NCBI RefSeq assembly: GCF_900091465.1
Contig: NZ_FMHV01000002.1
Location: 372,001-436,000 of the forward strand
Source of the DNA: Micromonospora rhizosphaerae
GTDB taxonomy: Bacteria > Actinomycetota > Actinomycetes > Mycobacteriales > Micromonosporaceae
Length of the DNA stretch: 64,000 bases
Reading direction: 5' to 3'
Position 1 is the first letter of the stretch. Each line of letters begins with the position of its first letter. The notes under the pieces were generated by a model. The model did no database searches. It worked only from the letters and a program-made list of their open reading frames with translations, and was not told the origin of the DNA. This document shows, one piece after another, positions 6,821-15,325 of the stretch. Both the position numbers and the translations under genes were made by a program.

Positions 6821-9684
6821 CACCGGTCCCCGCTTCCCCGAGAGTTCTCGCCGACCAGGGCGAGGAAGGCGTCCTCCAGGCGGCGCCGCGGCACCACCCG
6901 GTCCACCCCGATCCCGGCCCGCACCAGCTCGGCCACCACCTCACTGCGGGCAGTGCCGTTGGTGTCCACCACCAGGCCGCCGTCGCCGTCCGGCAGCACC
7001 CGGACGCCGTCCAGCCGGTCGAGCACCGTGCGGGCGGCGTCCGGGTCGGTCACCTCGAAGAGCACGCTCGGCGACTCGCCGACGATCTCCTCGACCGGGC
7101 CGGAGGCGACAATCCGCCCCTTGTTCACCACCACCGCGTGGGTGCAGGTCTGCTCCACCTCGGCCAGCAGGTGACTGGAGACCAGCACCGCCCGGCCGTC
7201 GGTGGCGTACCGCTGCAGCACCCGACGCATCTCGGCGATCTGCGGCGGGTCCAGCCCGTCGGTCGGCTCGTCCAGCACCAGCAGCTCGGGCAGGCCCAGC
7301 ATGGCCTGCGCGATGGCCAGCCGCTGCCGCATGCCGTGGCTGTAGTTCTTCGTCCGCCGGTGCACCGAGGCGCCCAGGCCGGCGATCTCCAGCGCCTCGT
7401 CGAAGTGCGCGTCCGCCCAGGGCCGCCCGGTCGCCCGCCAGTACGCCCTCAGGTTCTCCAGCCCGGACAGGTGCGGCAGGAAGCCCGGCCCTTCCACCAG
7501 CGCGCCGATCCGGGAGAGCACCGGCGAGCCGGGCACCAGCCGGTGCCCGAAGACGTAGATCTCTCCCGCCGTCGGCTGGGTCAGCCCCATCAGCACCCGC
7601 AGCGTGGTGGTCTTGCCGGCGCCGTTCGGCCCGAGCAGGCCGACCACCTGACCGGGGTGCACCTCGAAGTCCACGTTGGAGACCGCGACGAAGCCGTCCG
7701 CGTACTCCTTGCGGAGCTGGCGCACGGCGAGCGGGATGTCGGCGTACCGCGGGTGGATGGAGCTGTCCTGGCGGCGGTGCCGCCGGCGGGCGACCAGGAC
7801 GACCGCGACGAGCCCGACCGCGATCGCGGCGAGCAGGCCGGCCAGCACCCAGCGCCAGACCGTGGCCGCGGTGGGGATGGGCTCGGCGTCGACGGTCGGC
7901 AGGGTCACCGGCCCGCTGCCCGGGGCGACCGTGTAGACGGTGGGCTCGGCCGGGGTGGCGTACGCCTGGTCGGAGGTCGCGACGACGACCCGCAGCCGGT
8001 GCCCGGCCTCGATCCGGCGGACGATCGCCGGGAGGGTGACGGCAACCGGCTGGGCCGCGTCGATGGTCTTCGGCAGGCCGGTCAGCCGGACCGGGGCGAC
8101 CAGCCCGTCGGGCAGGGTGGCGGCGCCGTTCGGGTCGACGTCGTAGAGCTTGACGAAGAGCACGGCCTCGCCGGTCGGCGACGCGGCCCGGATCCGGACC
8201 GTCGGCGCGCCGGCCACGTCGACCGCCTCGGTCAGCGGCGCGGACTCGAACCGGGCGTGCTGCCCGGGGATGTCGCCGGCCACCCCGTCGAGCAGCGAGC
8301 CGAGCGTCCCGGCGAACGGCACCGAGGAGATGGCCGCCGGGTTGCCGTTGGGCGGGTTGGCGATCGGCTGGGCGGGGCCGGTGACCGGCACCTCGCGGCG
8401 CCCGTCCCCGGTCACCCCGGGGTAGTCGGTGGTGCGGTAGCCGGTCGCCACCAGGCCGCGGTCGAGCGCGTCGAAGCCGGCGATCCGGGAGAAGGTGAAG
8501 CCCTCGCCCGGGTCGTCGCCCTCGCCCTTGACGTAGTGGTCGAGCCACTGCGCGGTCAGGAACCGCACCCGGTCGGAGTCGCTCTGCGGCCCCTCGCCGC
8601 CGTCGTGACCGCCGGTGAACCAGGCCACCCGCACGGGGGTGCCGGCGGCGGCGATGCCGCGGGCGTTGGCGTCCGCCTCGGCGAGCGGGAAGAGGCTGTC
8701 CGCCTCGCCCTGCACCAGCAGGGTGGGCGCCGTGATCCGGTCGAGCACGCCGGCCGGGCTGGACCGGCGCAGCAGGGCCACCGCCTCGGCGTCGGCCCGG
8801 CCGGTGGTGGCTATCCGCAGGTACGCGGCGCAGACGTCCGCGGCGAACCGGCCGCAGGACGGGTCGGCGGCGCCGCCGGGGGCGCGACCGGAGCCGGGCC
8901 CCGAGCCGGGGCGCGGGCTGGGCGGGCCGCCCGCCGCCGGGGCGCCCTCGGGCTGGGCGGCGGCGGTGCCGGAGAGCCCGGCCGGGCCGGAGCCGGCGCT
9001 ACCGCCGCCACCGAAGAAGATGCCGGCCCAGCCCTTCTTGAACACGCCCTCCGTGGGGGCCTTCCCGGTGCTCTCCGGCAGGAAGGCGCGGGAGAGGTCG
9101 TTCCAGGTGATCATCGGGACGATCGCGTCGACCCGCCGGTCCTGGGCGGCGAGCAGCAGGGCCAGCCCGCCGCCGTATGAGCCGCCGACCACGCCGACCC
9201 GGGGGTCGCCGGCGGCGTCGGTGCGGATCTCCGGCCGGGCGGCGAGCCGGTCGAGCAGGCCTTGCGCGTCCCGGACCTCGTAGTCCGGGCTGTCCAGGTG
9301 GATCTCGCCGCCGCTGCGGCCGAAGCCGCGGGCCGTCCAGGTGAGCACCGCGTACCCGCGGCGGACCAGGTCCTCCGCGTCGGTCCGGACCGACTCCTTG
9401 GTGCCGCCGAAGCCGTGCGCCAGCAGCACGGCGGGCACCTTGCGGTCGGCCGAGGCGTCCTCCGGCAGGTAGAGGGTGGTGTCCAGGTCGATCGGCTGGT
9501 CGCCGTCCGGTCCGGAGCGGACGCTGACCATCGCCGCCTCGGTCCGGAAGTCGGGCCGCTCCGGCCGGGCCACCCAGACCGCCACGGCCGCCACCAGGAC
9601 GACCACCACCGACGCGGCGACCACGCGGCGTCGGCGGGTGGCCAGGGCGCGCCGGACCCGCGCGGCCGACAGCGGAGATCTCAT
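6820..9684 (-). CDS. fusion: CocE/X-Pro peptidase-like hydrolase and ABC ATPase
   Basis: 954 aa. Residues 21-39 form an uncleaved signal-anchor. An alpha/beta-hydrolase of the CocE/X-prolyl dipeptidyl peptidase class follows, with LAHGFGGTKES and the nucleophile elbow GGSYGGG, then a Gly/Pro-rich insert and the beta-sandwich C-terminal domain of that class up to about residue 600. A second membrane helix (VWRWVLAGLLAAIAVGLVAVVLVA) leads to a complete ABC ATPase over the last 310 residues: GPNGAGKTT Walker A, YSHGMRQR signature, LLVLDEPTDGLD Walker B and the switch histidine in VSSHLLAEVE. The topology puts the hydrolase outside and the ATPase inside. The permease partner follows with a one-codon overlap. 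ATG 9684 is chosen because the frame above it lacks coding character. Confidence 0.85.
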   Translation of the reverse strand: MRSPLSAARVRRALATRRRRVVAASVVVVLVAAVAVWVARPERPDFRTEAAMVSVRSGPDGDQPIDLDTTLYLPEDASADRKVPAVLLAHGFGGTKESVRTDAEDLVRRGYAVLTWTARGFGRSGGEIHLDSPDYEVRDAQGLLDRLAARPEIRTDAAGDPRVGVVGGSYGGGLALLLAAQDRRVDAIVPMITWNDLSRAFLPESTGKAPTEGVFKKGWAGIFFGGGGSAGSGPAGLSGTAAAQPEGAPAAGGPPSPRPGSGPGSGRAPGGAADPSCGRFAADVCAAYLRIATTGRADAEAVALLRRSSPAGVLDRITAPTLLVQGEADSLFPLAEADANARGIAAAGTPVRVAWFTGGHDGGEGPQSDSDRVRFLTAQWLDHYVKGEGDDPGEGFTFSRIAGFDALDRGLVATGYRTTDYPGVTGDGRREVPVTGPAQPIANPPNGNPAAISSVPFAGTLGSLLDGVAGDIPGQHARFESAPLTEAVDVAGAPTVRIRAASPTGEAVLFVKLYDVDPNGAATLPDGLVAPVRLTGLPKTIDAAQPVAVTLPAIVRRIEAGHRLRVVVATSDQAYATPAEPTVYTVAPGSGPVTLPTVDAEPIPTAATVWRWVLAGLLAAIAVGLVAVVLVARRRHRRQDSSIHPRYADIPLAVRQLRKEYADGFVAVSNVDFEVHPGQVVGLLGPNGAGKTTTLRVLMGLTQPTAGEIYVFGHRLVPGSPVLSRIGALVEGPGFLPHLSGLENLRAYWRATGRPWADAHFDEALEIAGLGASVHRRTKNYSHGMRQRLAIAQAMLGLPELLVLDEPTDGLDPPQIAEMRRVLQRYATDGRAVLVSSHLLAEVEQTCTHAVVVNKGRIVASGPVEEIVGESPSVLFEVTDPDAARTVLDRLDGVRVLPDGDGGLVVDTNGTARSEVVAELVRAGIGVDRVVPRRRLEDAFLALVGENSRGSGDR

Positions 9685-10007
9685 GCGGCTCACCGTACGG
9701 CGCTGATCCTGAGCGTTGGCTGAGATCCACCTACGCCGGACGTCCCGAGCGTCCAACGGGATGCATTCGGATCACGTGAATTCACACCTTCACTCGCAAA
9801 CCGCACCCGATCCATGCAGGACGCCCGCCGGACGGAACGCTCCGTGCCGAGAGAATCAACGTGATGTGATATCGGTCGAAGTGACATGAAGCTGACTCAG
9901 CGAGGGCACTCATGCCCTGGGTGGGTCGGTTAGTTTCCGGTCCGGTGGACGGGACTGCCTCGACGACCCGGGCACCGGCAGAGTCCCCGCGCCGGAGGAG
10001 ACAGATC
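9685..10007. other. divergent intergenic region, no gene seen
   Basis: This 323-bp spacer separates the divergent hydrolase-ABC fusion and the LC7 gene and must hold both promoters. A small hairpin (AGGGCA/TGCCCT) lies near 9902-9917. I see no convincing consensus promoter and no ORF with a ribosome-binding site. Confidence 0.5.
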
Positions 10008-10460
10008 ATGCAGGACGACGTCGACCAGCAGAAACGCGCCGGGGGACTCAGCCCGGAGGCCCGCACCTTCAACTGGCTGCTCGACTCGTTCACCTCGAGC
10101 ACCCCCGGGGTGATGGAGGCGATCGCGGTCTCGCCGGACGGCCTGCTGATGGCCATGTCCGCGAGCAAGGACCGGGCAAACGCGGAGCGGCTCGCCGCCG
10201 TCGTCTCTGGAATGACCAGCCTGGCGGGAGGCGCGGCCAACTGGTACGCCCTCGGCGGGTTGAACCGGGTGATCGTGGACATGTCCGAGGGTTATCTGCT
10301 GATCAGCGCGATCAGCAGCGGAGGGGTGCTCGGCGTGGTCGCCGACCGGTCGGCCAACCTCGGCACGGTCGCGTACGAGATGACCCTCTTCGCCGGGCGG
10401 GCCGGCGGCGCGCTGAGCACTCGCCTCATCGCCGAGCTGACGAACGGCGCGCAGCGGTGA
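10008..10460 (+). CDS. Roadblock/LC7 domain protein
   Basis: 150 aa. The start ATG follows a strong GGAGGAG site. After about 18 residues a single Roadblock/LC7 domain fills the protein (EARTFNWLLDSFTSSTPGVMEAIAVSPDGLLMA and IVDMSEGYLLISAIS). In actinomycetes such proteins usually sit in conservons with a sensor kinase, a DUF742 protein and a small GTPase, and act as MglB-like regulators of that GTPase. Here none of those partners is present. Instead it is followed after 34 bp by a CDC48-like ATPase, so it may work with that protein or with GTPases encoded elsewhere. Confidence 0.9.
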   Translation: MQDDVDQQKRAGGLSPEARTFNWLLDSFTSSTPGVMEAIAVSPDGLLMAMSASKDRANAERLAAVVSGMTSLAGGAANWYALGGLNRVIVDMSEGYLLISAISSGGVLGVVADRSANLGTVAYEMTLFAGRAGGALSTRLIAELTNGAQR

Positions 10461-10494
10461 CGCAGGAGGTGGCGCCGGCGGCTACTGTCGGGCG

Positions 10495-12801
10495 GTGGGG
10501 GAACCCGACCTGACCCTGACCGCGAGCCTGCGCCCGGCGGCGCTCGACGCGCGACGCGGCGTCGTCCGCCTGCACCCCGAGGTGCTGGCCGCGCTGGCGC
10601 TGCGCCCCGGCGACCCGGTCCGACTGGCTGGCCGCCGGGTGACCGCCGGCATCGCGGCCGCGGCCGAGCAGACCGCGAGCACCGGCCTGCTGTACGCCGA
10701 CGACCTGCTGCTCGGCAACCTGGGTATCCGCGACGGCGGACAGGTGGCGGTGAGCCGGGCGCCGGTTACCGCCGCGCGGCGGGTGACCCTGACCGGCCCG
10801 GTCGAGATCATCGCCGCGGTCTCCCCGGAGATGCTGCGCCTCGCGCTGCTCGGCAAGGTGGTCACCGCCGGGGACGACGTCTCGCTGCTGCCGCAGGACG
10901 TGCAACCCGACGCCTCGATCCGCACCCTGGTCGATGCGGCCCGGCGCAGCCTGGCCAACACCGTCGGGTACGCCTGGACCAGCACCCTGCTCACCGTGGT
11001 CACCGTCGAGCCGGACCCTGGCGCACTGGTCACCATGGACACCGTCGTCGGCTGGGAGCACGGCACGGCCGCCCACGGCTCCGCCCCGGTCGGCCAGGAC
11101 GCGAGCGGTCGGCTGACCGGTGGCACCGGTCCGACGACCGGGGCCGGCGGCCGGGCCCCGGTGAACCGGCCGGCGGGAGCGGGGACGGAATGGGCCTTGG
11201 CAACCGAGTCCCGGCCCGAACTGGTCGAGCCGGACCAGGCGCCGACCGTCGACGACCTGCCCGGGCTCCGGGCGCAGGCCGAGGAGCTGATCGAACTGCT
11301 CGACCTCGGCTTCCACCACCGGGAGGTGCTCGGCCGGTTGGGCACCACCATCTCGCTCGGCGTACTGGTCAGTGGTCCGGCCGGCTCCGGCAAGTCGGCG
11401 CTGGTCCGCGCGGCCGCCGCCCGGGTCCGGGCCCGGGTCTGCCCGCTCTGGGCGCCCGAGGTGGCGGCGCTGAGCAACGAGGCCGCGGCCCAGCGGCTGC
11501 GCGCCGCCGCCACCGCGGTACGCGCGGACGGCCCGGCCGTCCTCCTGGTCACCGACGTGGAGGCGCTCGCCCCGACCGACGAACCGGGCCCGGTGGCCAC
11601 CGTGTTCCGGCAGGTGCTCGCCGAGACCCTCGGGGCCGGGGCCGCCGTGGTCTGCACGACCAGCCGGCCGGAGGCGGTGGACCCGGCGCTACGCGCCCCG
11701 GACCTGCTCTCGCTGCGGATCACCGTCCGCCTGCCCGACCAGGCACTACGCCGGGAGCAGTTGACGGTGCTCACCCGCCAGGTCCCGCTCGCCGAGGACG
11801 TCCGGCTGGACGAGGTGGCCGGGCGTACCCCCGGCTTCGTTGCCGCCGACCTGGCCGCACTGGTCCGCGAGGCCGGGGTGCGCGCGGCGCTGCGGCAGAA
11901 GGTGGCGGAGACACCGACCGTGGCGATGGCCGACTTCGCCGCCGCGCTGGAGGTGGTCCGGCCGACCACGATGGCGGCGTCCACCCTGGAGCTGGCGTCG
12001 GTGACCCTCGACGACGTCGGCGACCTGCACGAGGTCAAGGAGATGCTGACCGAGTCGGTGCTCTGGCCGCTGACCTACCCGGACACCTTCGCCCGGCTGG
12101 GCGTGCGGCCGCCGCGCGGCGTGCTGCTCTACGGGCCGCCGGGCTGCGGCAAGACGTACCTGGTGACCGCGCTGGCCGGCTCCGGCCGGGCGAACGTGCT
12201 CTCGGTGAAGGGCGCGGAGCTGCTCTCGAAGTGGGTGGGCGAGAGCGAACGCGCGGTCCGGGAGCTGTTCCGCCGGGCCCGCGAGGCCGCGCCCACGCTG
12301 ATCTTCCTCGACGAGGTGGACGCGCTCGCCCCGGTCCGCGGCCAGGCCACCGACGGGGGTACGACGGACCGGGTGGTCGCCGCGCTGCTGACCGAGCTGG
12401 ACGGGGTGGAGGCCCTGCGCAACGTGGTGGTGGTCGGCGCGACCAACCGACCGGATCTGGTGGACCCCGCGCTGCTGCGTCCGGGCAGGCTGGAACGCCT
12501 GGTCTACGTGCCGCCGCCGGACGGCCCGGCCCGGTCGGAGATCCTCCGCGCCGCCGCCCGCAACGTGCCGCTCGCCGCGGACGTGGACCTGGCCGGGCTG
12601 GGCGCGGAGCTGGAGGGCTTCTCGGCGGCCGACTGCGCGGCGCTGGTCCGCGAGTCGGCCCTCGCCGCGATGCGGGAGTCGCTGACCGCCTCCACGGTCA
12701 CCGCCGCCCACGTCGAGGCCGCCCGCAAACGCGTCCGCCCCTCGCTGGACCTCACCCAGGTCGCCTGGCTCGCCGCGTACGCAGCCTCGCGGCAGGCGTG
12801 A
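10495..12801 (+). CDS. CDC48/VCP-like AAA+ ATPase with two AAA modules
   Basis: 768 aa from GTG 10495, which is close behind the LC7 gene. The N-terminal 95 residues resemble the CDC48 substrate-recruiting N domain (DARRGVVRLHPEVLAAL). The first AAA module has Walker A GPAGSGKS (about residue 294), but its Walker B is weak (LLVTDVEAL) and the second region of homology lacks the arginine finger. The second module is complete: GPPGCGKT (about 546), LIFLDEVDAL (about 602), and GATNRPD...LLRPGRLE with the arginine finger (about 662). It should unfold or remodel proteins in the cytoplasm. It is convergent with the gas vesicle operon, ending 5 bp from gvpK; actinomycete gas vesicle clusters do not normally include such a gene. 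Confidence 0.9.
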   Translation: MGEPDLTLTASLRPAALDARRGVVRLHPEVLAALALRPGDPVRLAGRRVTAGIAAAAEQTASTGLLYADDLLLGNLGIRDGGQVAVSRAPVTAARRVTLTGPVEIIAAVSPEMLRLALLGKVVTAGDDVSLLPQDVQPDASIRTLVDAARRSLANTVGYAWTSTLLTVVTVEPDPGALVTMDTVVGWEHGTAAHGSAPVGQDASGRLTGGTGPTTGAGGRAPVNRPAGAGTEWALATESRPELVEPDQAPTVDDLPGLRAQAEELIELLDLGFHHREVLGRLGTTISLGVLVSGPAGSGKSALVRAAAARVRARVCPLWAPEVAALSNEAAAQRLRAAATAVRADGPAVLLVTDVEALAPTDEPGPVATVFRQVLAETLGAGAAVVCTTSRPEAVDPALRAPDLLSLRITVRLPDQALRREQLTVLTRQVPLAEDVRLDEVAGRTPGFVAADLAALVREAGVRAALRQKVAETPTVAMADFAAALEVVRPTTMAASTLELASVTLDDVGDLHEVKEMLTESVLWPLTYPDTFARLGVRPPRGVLLYGPPGCGKTYLVTALAGSGRANVLSVKGAELLSKWVGESERAVRELFRRAREAAPTLIFLDEVDALAPVRGQATDGGTTDRVVAALLTELDGVEALRNVVVVGATNRPDLVDPALLRPGRLERLVYVPPPDGPARSEILRAAARNVPLAADVDLAGLGAELEGFSAADCAALVRESALAAMRESLTASTVTAAHVEAARKRVRPSLDLTQVAWLAAYAASRQA

Positions 12802-12805
12802 CCGG

Positions 12806-13159
12806 TCAGTCGGTGGGCAGCAGCGGGCCCAGCGGCCCGAGGTCGAGGTTGAGGTCCTCCGGGGCGAGACCGAAGTACTCGCGGAGCTCGGTCATCTGCT
12901 CCTCCAGCGCCATCAGCGTGGCGCCGATCCGCTCGATCTGCTCCTCGGTGAGGTCGCCGACGTCCACTCGGCGCAGCGCCTGCCGTTCCATCAGCTGACG
13001 CAGCAGCTCGATCACGGTGAGCACCAGGCTGGCCAGGCCGCGCTCGACCGAGTCCCGGTCCACTGCCAGGCGGCGGTCCAGCGGGGTCACCCGGGGTGCC
13101 TGCCATCGCGGCTCACCCAGCGCCGCCGCGAGGTCCGCCGCCTCGTCCCGATCGGTCAC
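12806..13159 (-). CDS. gvpK: gas vesicle protein GvpK
   Basis: 117 aa. The conserved core RLAVDRDSVERGLASLVLTVIELLRQLMERQALRRVDVGDLTEEQIERIG is the GvpK signature, followed by an acidic tail. GvpK is an essential accessory factor for gas vesicle assembly of uncertain molecular role. The GTG start overlaps the gvpS stop by four bases (GTGA), so it is translationally coupled as the last gene of the operon. Confidence 0.95.
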   Translation of the reverse strand: MTDRDEAADLAAALGEPRWQAPRVTPLDRRLAVDRDSVERGLASLVLTVIELLRQLMERQALRRVDVGDLTEEQIERIGATLMALEEQMTELREYFGLAPEDLNLDLGPLGPLLPTD

Positions 13160-13404
13160 GGCTTGGCCTCCACAATGAACGGACCGTCGGCGTCCGGCGG
13201 CTCGGGCCGGGCCAGCGCGCCGACCGAGGCGATCAGGGCGCGCAGCGAGATCCGGACCAGGTCGATGTCGGCGATGGCGAGGGTGATGTCACCGGTGATC
13301 ACCACCCCGGTGGCGAGCACCCGGTCGAGCAGGTCGACCAGCGCCACCGGCCGGTAGGTCAGCGGGTCGTCCGCGCTGCTCGGCGCGAGCGAGGTCACGC
13401 CCAT
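13156..13404 (-). CDS. gvpS: gas vesicle structural-family protein GvpS
   Basis: 82 aa of the GvpA/J/M/S family: VALVDLLDRVLATGVVITGDITLAIADIDLVRISLRALIAS. The family motif (helix, beta-turn-beta, helix) is intact and there is almost no C-terminal extension. Its position between gvpL and gvpK is that of GvpS in Streptomyces and other actinomycetes; it is a minor shell or tip component. The ATG at 13404 lies about 20 bp after the gvpL stop. Confidence 0.9.
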   Translation of the reverse strand: MGVTSLAPSSADDPLTYRPVALVDLLDRVLATGVVITGDITLAIADIDLVRISLRALIASVGALARPEPPDADGPFIVEAKP

Positions 13405-13423
13405 GCCGGCCTCCGATCGGCGG

Positions 13424-14260
13424 TCATGCCCGCTCCCGCACCGCGGGTGCCGGCTCCGCCGATGGTTCGGTCACGAAGGAGTACGGCGGCCAGGGCCCGG
13501 TCAGCTCCAGCCGGAGCTCCGGATGCCGGTCCGCGAGAGCCCCGACCAGCTCGGAGAAACCGTCGAGGGCGGCCCGGTCGATCAGGTACGCGCCGTTCAA
13601 CACCATCGCGGTCGCCGCGCCGGAGAGCCGCCGGTCCTGCGGGGCGTGCCGGCGGGCGGCCACCGCGTACCCGGCTAGTGCGGTGTGGACGGTGGCGGCA
13701 GCCTCGGCGGCGATCCGCTGCCCCTCCTCCCGGGCGGTCAGCTGGGCCCTGCGCCGCCGCAGGTACGCCGCACCGGTACCGCCCTCGCCGGCGGGTTCCG
13801 CGGACCGGGGCACCGCGCCGGGGACGACGTACCCCTTGACGCCCCACTCCTCGCGGCCGGTCAGCCCGGCCAGCGTGCCGGCCAGCTCGTCGCGCCGCTC
13901 GGTGAGCACCCGGGCCACCCGGTCGTCGTCGCGGTACACGGTGGCCAGCCGGGCGGGCACCACCGCGCCGGCCCGGGACAGCGCGTCCACCACCGCGTGG
14001 TGGGTCCGCGCCGCCCGCTCCAGCCAGGCCAGGTCCTCCAGGTTGCGGCGCAGCGCCTCCTCGCCGTACTCGGTGAGTGGGGCCGCGCTGACCACCGCGA
14101 CCAGGCCGACGGCCCGGACCGCGCGGACCGGCCTGCCGTCCATGCCGGTGATCCCGGCCAGCACGGCCGGATCCGCGTCGGCGACCACGCCGTGCAGCCA
14201 GACCCCCGTCCCGGTGCCCGGCGCGCCGCCGGCAGGCGTGGTCTCAGCGGTCGTACTCAT
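13424..14260 (-). CDS. gvpL: gas vesicle protein GvpL (GvpF/L family)
   Basis: 278 aa. The N-terminal ferredoxin-like domain starts at VWLHGVVAD and runs through VVSAAPLTEYGEEAL and the conserved HHAVVDALSRAGAVVPARLATVY. The C-terminal half ends LELTGPWPPYSFV, the diagnostic GvpF/L ending. It lacks long low-complexity parts and differs enough from the second family member at 15326 to be the L paralogue. It is an accessory factor thought to bind GvpA before assembly. The start lies 17 bases inside gvpJ, with a GGAGG site. Confidence 0.92.
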   Translation of the reverse strand: MSTTAETTPAGGAPGTGTGVWLHGVVADADPAVLAGITGMDGRPVRAVRAVGLVAVVSAAPLTEYGEEALRRNLEDLAWLERAARTHHAVVDALSRAGAVVPARLATVYRDDDRVARVLTERRDELAGTLAGLTGREEWGVKGYVVPGAVPRSAEPAGEGGTGAAYLRRRRAQLTAREEGQRIAAEAAATVHTALAGYAVAARRHAPQDRRLSGAATAMVLNGAYLIDRAALDGFSELVGALADRHPELRLELTGPWPPYSFVTEPSAEPAPAVRERA

Positions 14261-14621
14261 CCCGCTCCTCCCTCCTCGCGCGCTCGGCCCGGCGGGCGAC
14301 CCGAGGGCGCCGCTCCGCCTCGACCTCCTCCGGGTCGCGCGGGCCGGGCTCGACCGGCGGCCGGGCCCGGGAGCTCAGCCACGGGTCGTGCTCCCACCAG
14401 TCGATGCCGATCTGCCGCGCGGTGTCGACGGAGGCGATGACCAGCCGCAGCTTCAGCGTCAGCAGCTCGATGTCGAGCAGGCTGACCCGGATGTCGCCGG
14501 CGATGATGATGCCCCGGTCGAGCACCCGTTCGAGGATGTCGCCCAGGTTCGCCGGCTCGTGCCCGGCCGGCAGGATCTGGCCGGAGTTCTGGACGATCGA
14601 GGAAGTCCGCGCAGTGGTCAT
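14244..14621 (-). CDS. gvpJ: gas vesicle protein GvpJ
   Basis: 125 aa. The core NLGDILERVLDRGIIIAGDIRVSLLDIELLTLKLRLVIASVDTARQIGIDWW is GvpA-family with the GIDWWE ending typical of GvpJ; a basic and acidic tail of about 45 residues follows. It is a minor shell protein. The start has a GGGGG site just after the gvpO stop (tight spacing), and the 3' end overlaps gvpL. Confidence 0.92.
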   Translation of the reverse strand: MTTARTSSIVQNSGQILPAGHEPANLGDILERVLDRGIIIAGDIRVSLLDIELLTLKLRLVIASVDTARQIGIDWWEHDPWLSSRARPPVEPGPRDPEEVEAERRPRVARRAERARREERDEYDR

Positions 14622-14622
14622 C

Positions 14623-14976
14623 TCAGTCCCCCTTTCCGCGCTGGTAGCGCCGGGTCCGCCGGTAGCCCAGCAGGCCGCCTGCCACGTCGAGTTCGACCTC
14701 GTAGAGGCCGAGCAGGTCGGTTGAGGCGGGAATCCGGTGGTCCTCGACCACCTCCACCCCGATGAGCCAGCCGTCGTCGGTGGCCTCGATCGAGGTGATC
14801 CCGAGCGGGTCCTTGCCGGTCAGCCCGACGATCTGGCGCAGCCCCTCCCGGGCCGCCTCGGCGGCCGACACCGGCTCGTACTCCACCTCGTCGGCGTACC
14901 GGTCGTCGTCGTCGCGGGCGCCGCGGTCGGGCCAGCGCTCCCGGTCGCCGTCGCCGCGGATCCGTCCTGGTGCCAT
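14623..14976 (-). CDS. gvpO: gas vesicle protein GvpO
   Basis: 117 aa from ATG 14976, which has a GGGAG site. A charged 35-residue lead (DRERWPDRGARDDDDR) is followed by the GvpO domain AAREGLRQIVGLTGKDPLGITSIEATDDGWLIGVEVVEDHRIP...LGLYEVELDVAGGLLGYRRTRRY. GvpO is needed for gas vesicle formation in haloarchaea and is standard in actinomycete clusters, where it is normally the first gene. Here it lies between gvpG and gvpJ, an internal position. Confidence 0.93.
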   Translation of the reverse strand: MAPGRIRGDGDRERWPDRGARDDDDRYADEVEYEPVSAAEAAREGLRQIVGLTGKDPLGITSIEATDDGWLIGVEVVEDHRIPASTDLLGLYEVELDVAGGLLGYRRTRRYQRGKGD

Positions 14977-14986
14977 CTCATCTCCC

Positions 14987-15322
14987 TCACCCGCGCTCCT
15001 GGTCGCCCCGTCGGCCGGCGCGGCGGACAACCGGCCGCCGCTGCCCGGCAGGCGGGGCTCGTCGACCGGCGCTGGGGCGCGTAGGCCCGGTGCCGGCGGC
15101 CGGCTCGGCCAACCGTTCCAGGACCTGCTGCTGCCTCCGGTCCCGCTCCCGCTCGGTGATCTCGCCGGCCGCCGCCGCCCGGTCCAGCTCCTCCAGCTCC
15201 CGCCGGATGTTGACCGGGTTGTACTGCTGCGACTCCGCCTCCCGAGCCATCACCCTGACCACCGCCGTCAGCCCCCGCACCGGGGCGTACGGCCAGGTCA
15301 GCAAGCCCCAGAGGATGCCCAC
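14987..15322 (-). CDS. gvpG: gas vesicle protein GvpG
   Basis: 111 aa from a GTG start right behind gvpF. The first 75 residues match GvpG (WGLLTWPYAPVRGLTAVVRVMAREAE...IRRELEELDRAAAAGEITERERDRRQQQVLERL), a small helical, coiled-coil-rich assembly factor. The tail is basic, Pro/Arg/Ala-rich and probably disordered, like the tails of several proteins in this operon. Confidence 0.92.
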   Translation of the reverse strand: MGILWGLLTWPYAPVRGLTAVVRVMAREAESQQYNPVNIRRELEELDRAAAAGEITERERDRRQQQVLERLAEPAAGTGPTRPSAGRRAPPAGQRRPVVRRAGRRGDQERG

Positions 15323-15325
15323 CGA

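Noticed and set aside
7138..9180. 680-aa plus-strand frame over the hydrolase-ABC gene
   Set aside because: It is antisense to clear domain motifs on the minus strand and is Arg/Gly/His-rich, as expected for a GC-rich shadow frame.
10008..12801. conservon (kinase-LC7-DUF742-GTPase) assignment for the LC7 gene
   Set aside because: Only the LC7 member is present; the next gene is a CDC48-like ATPase.
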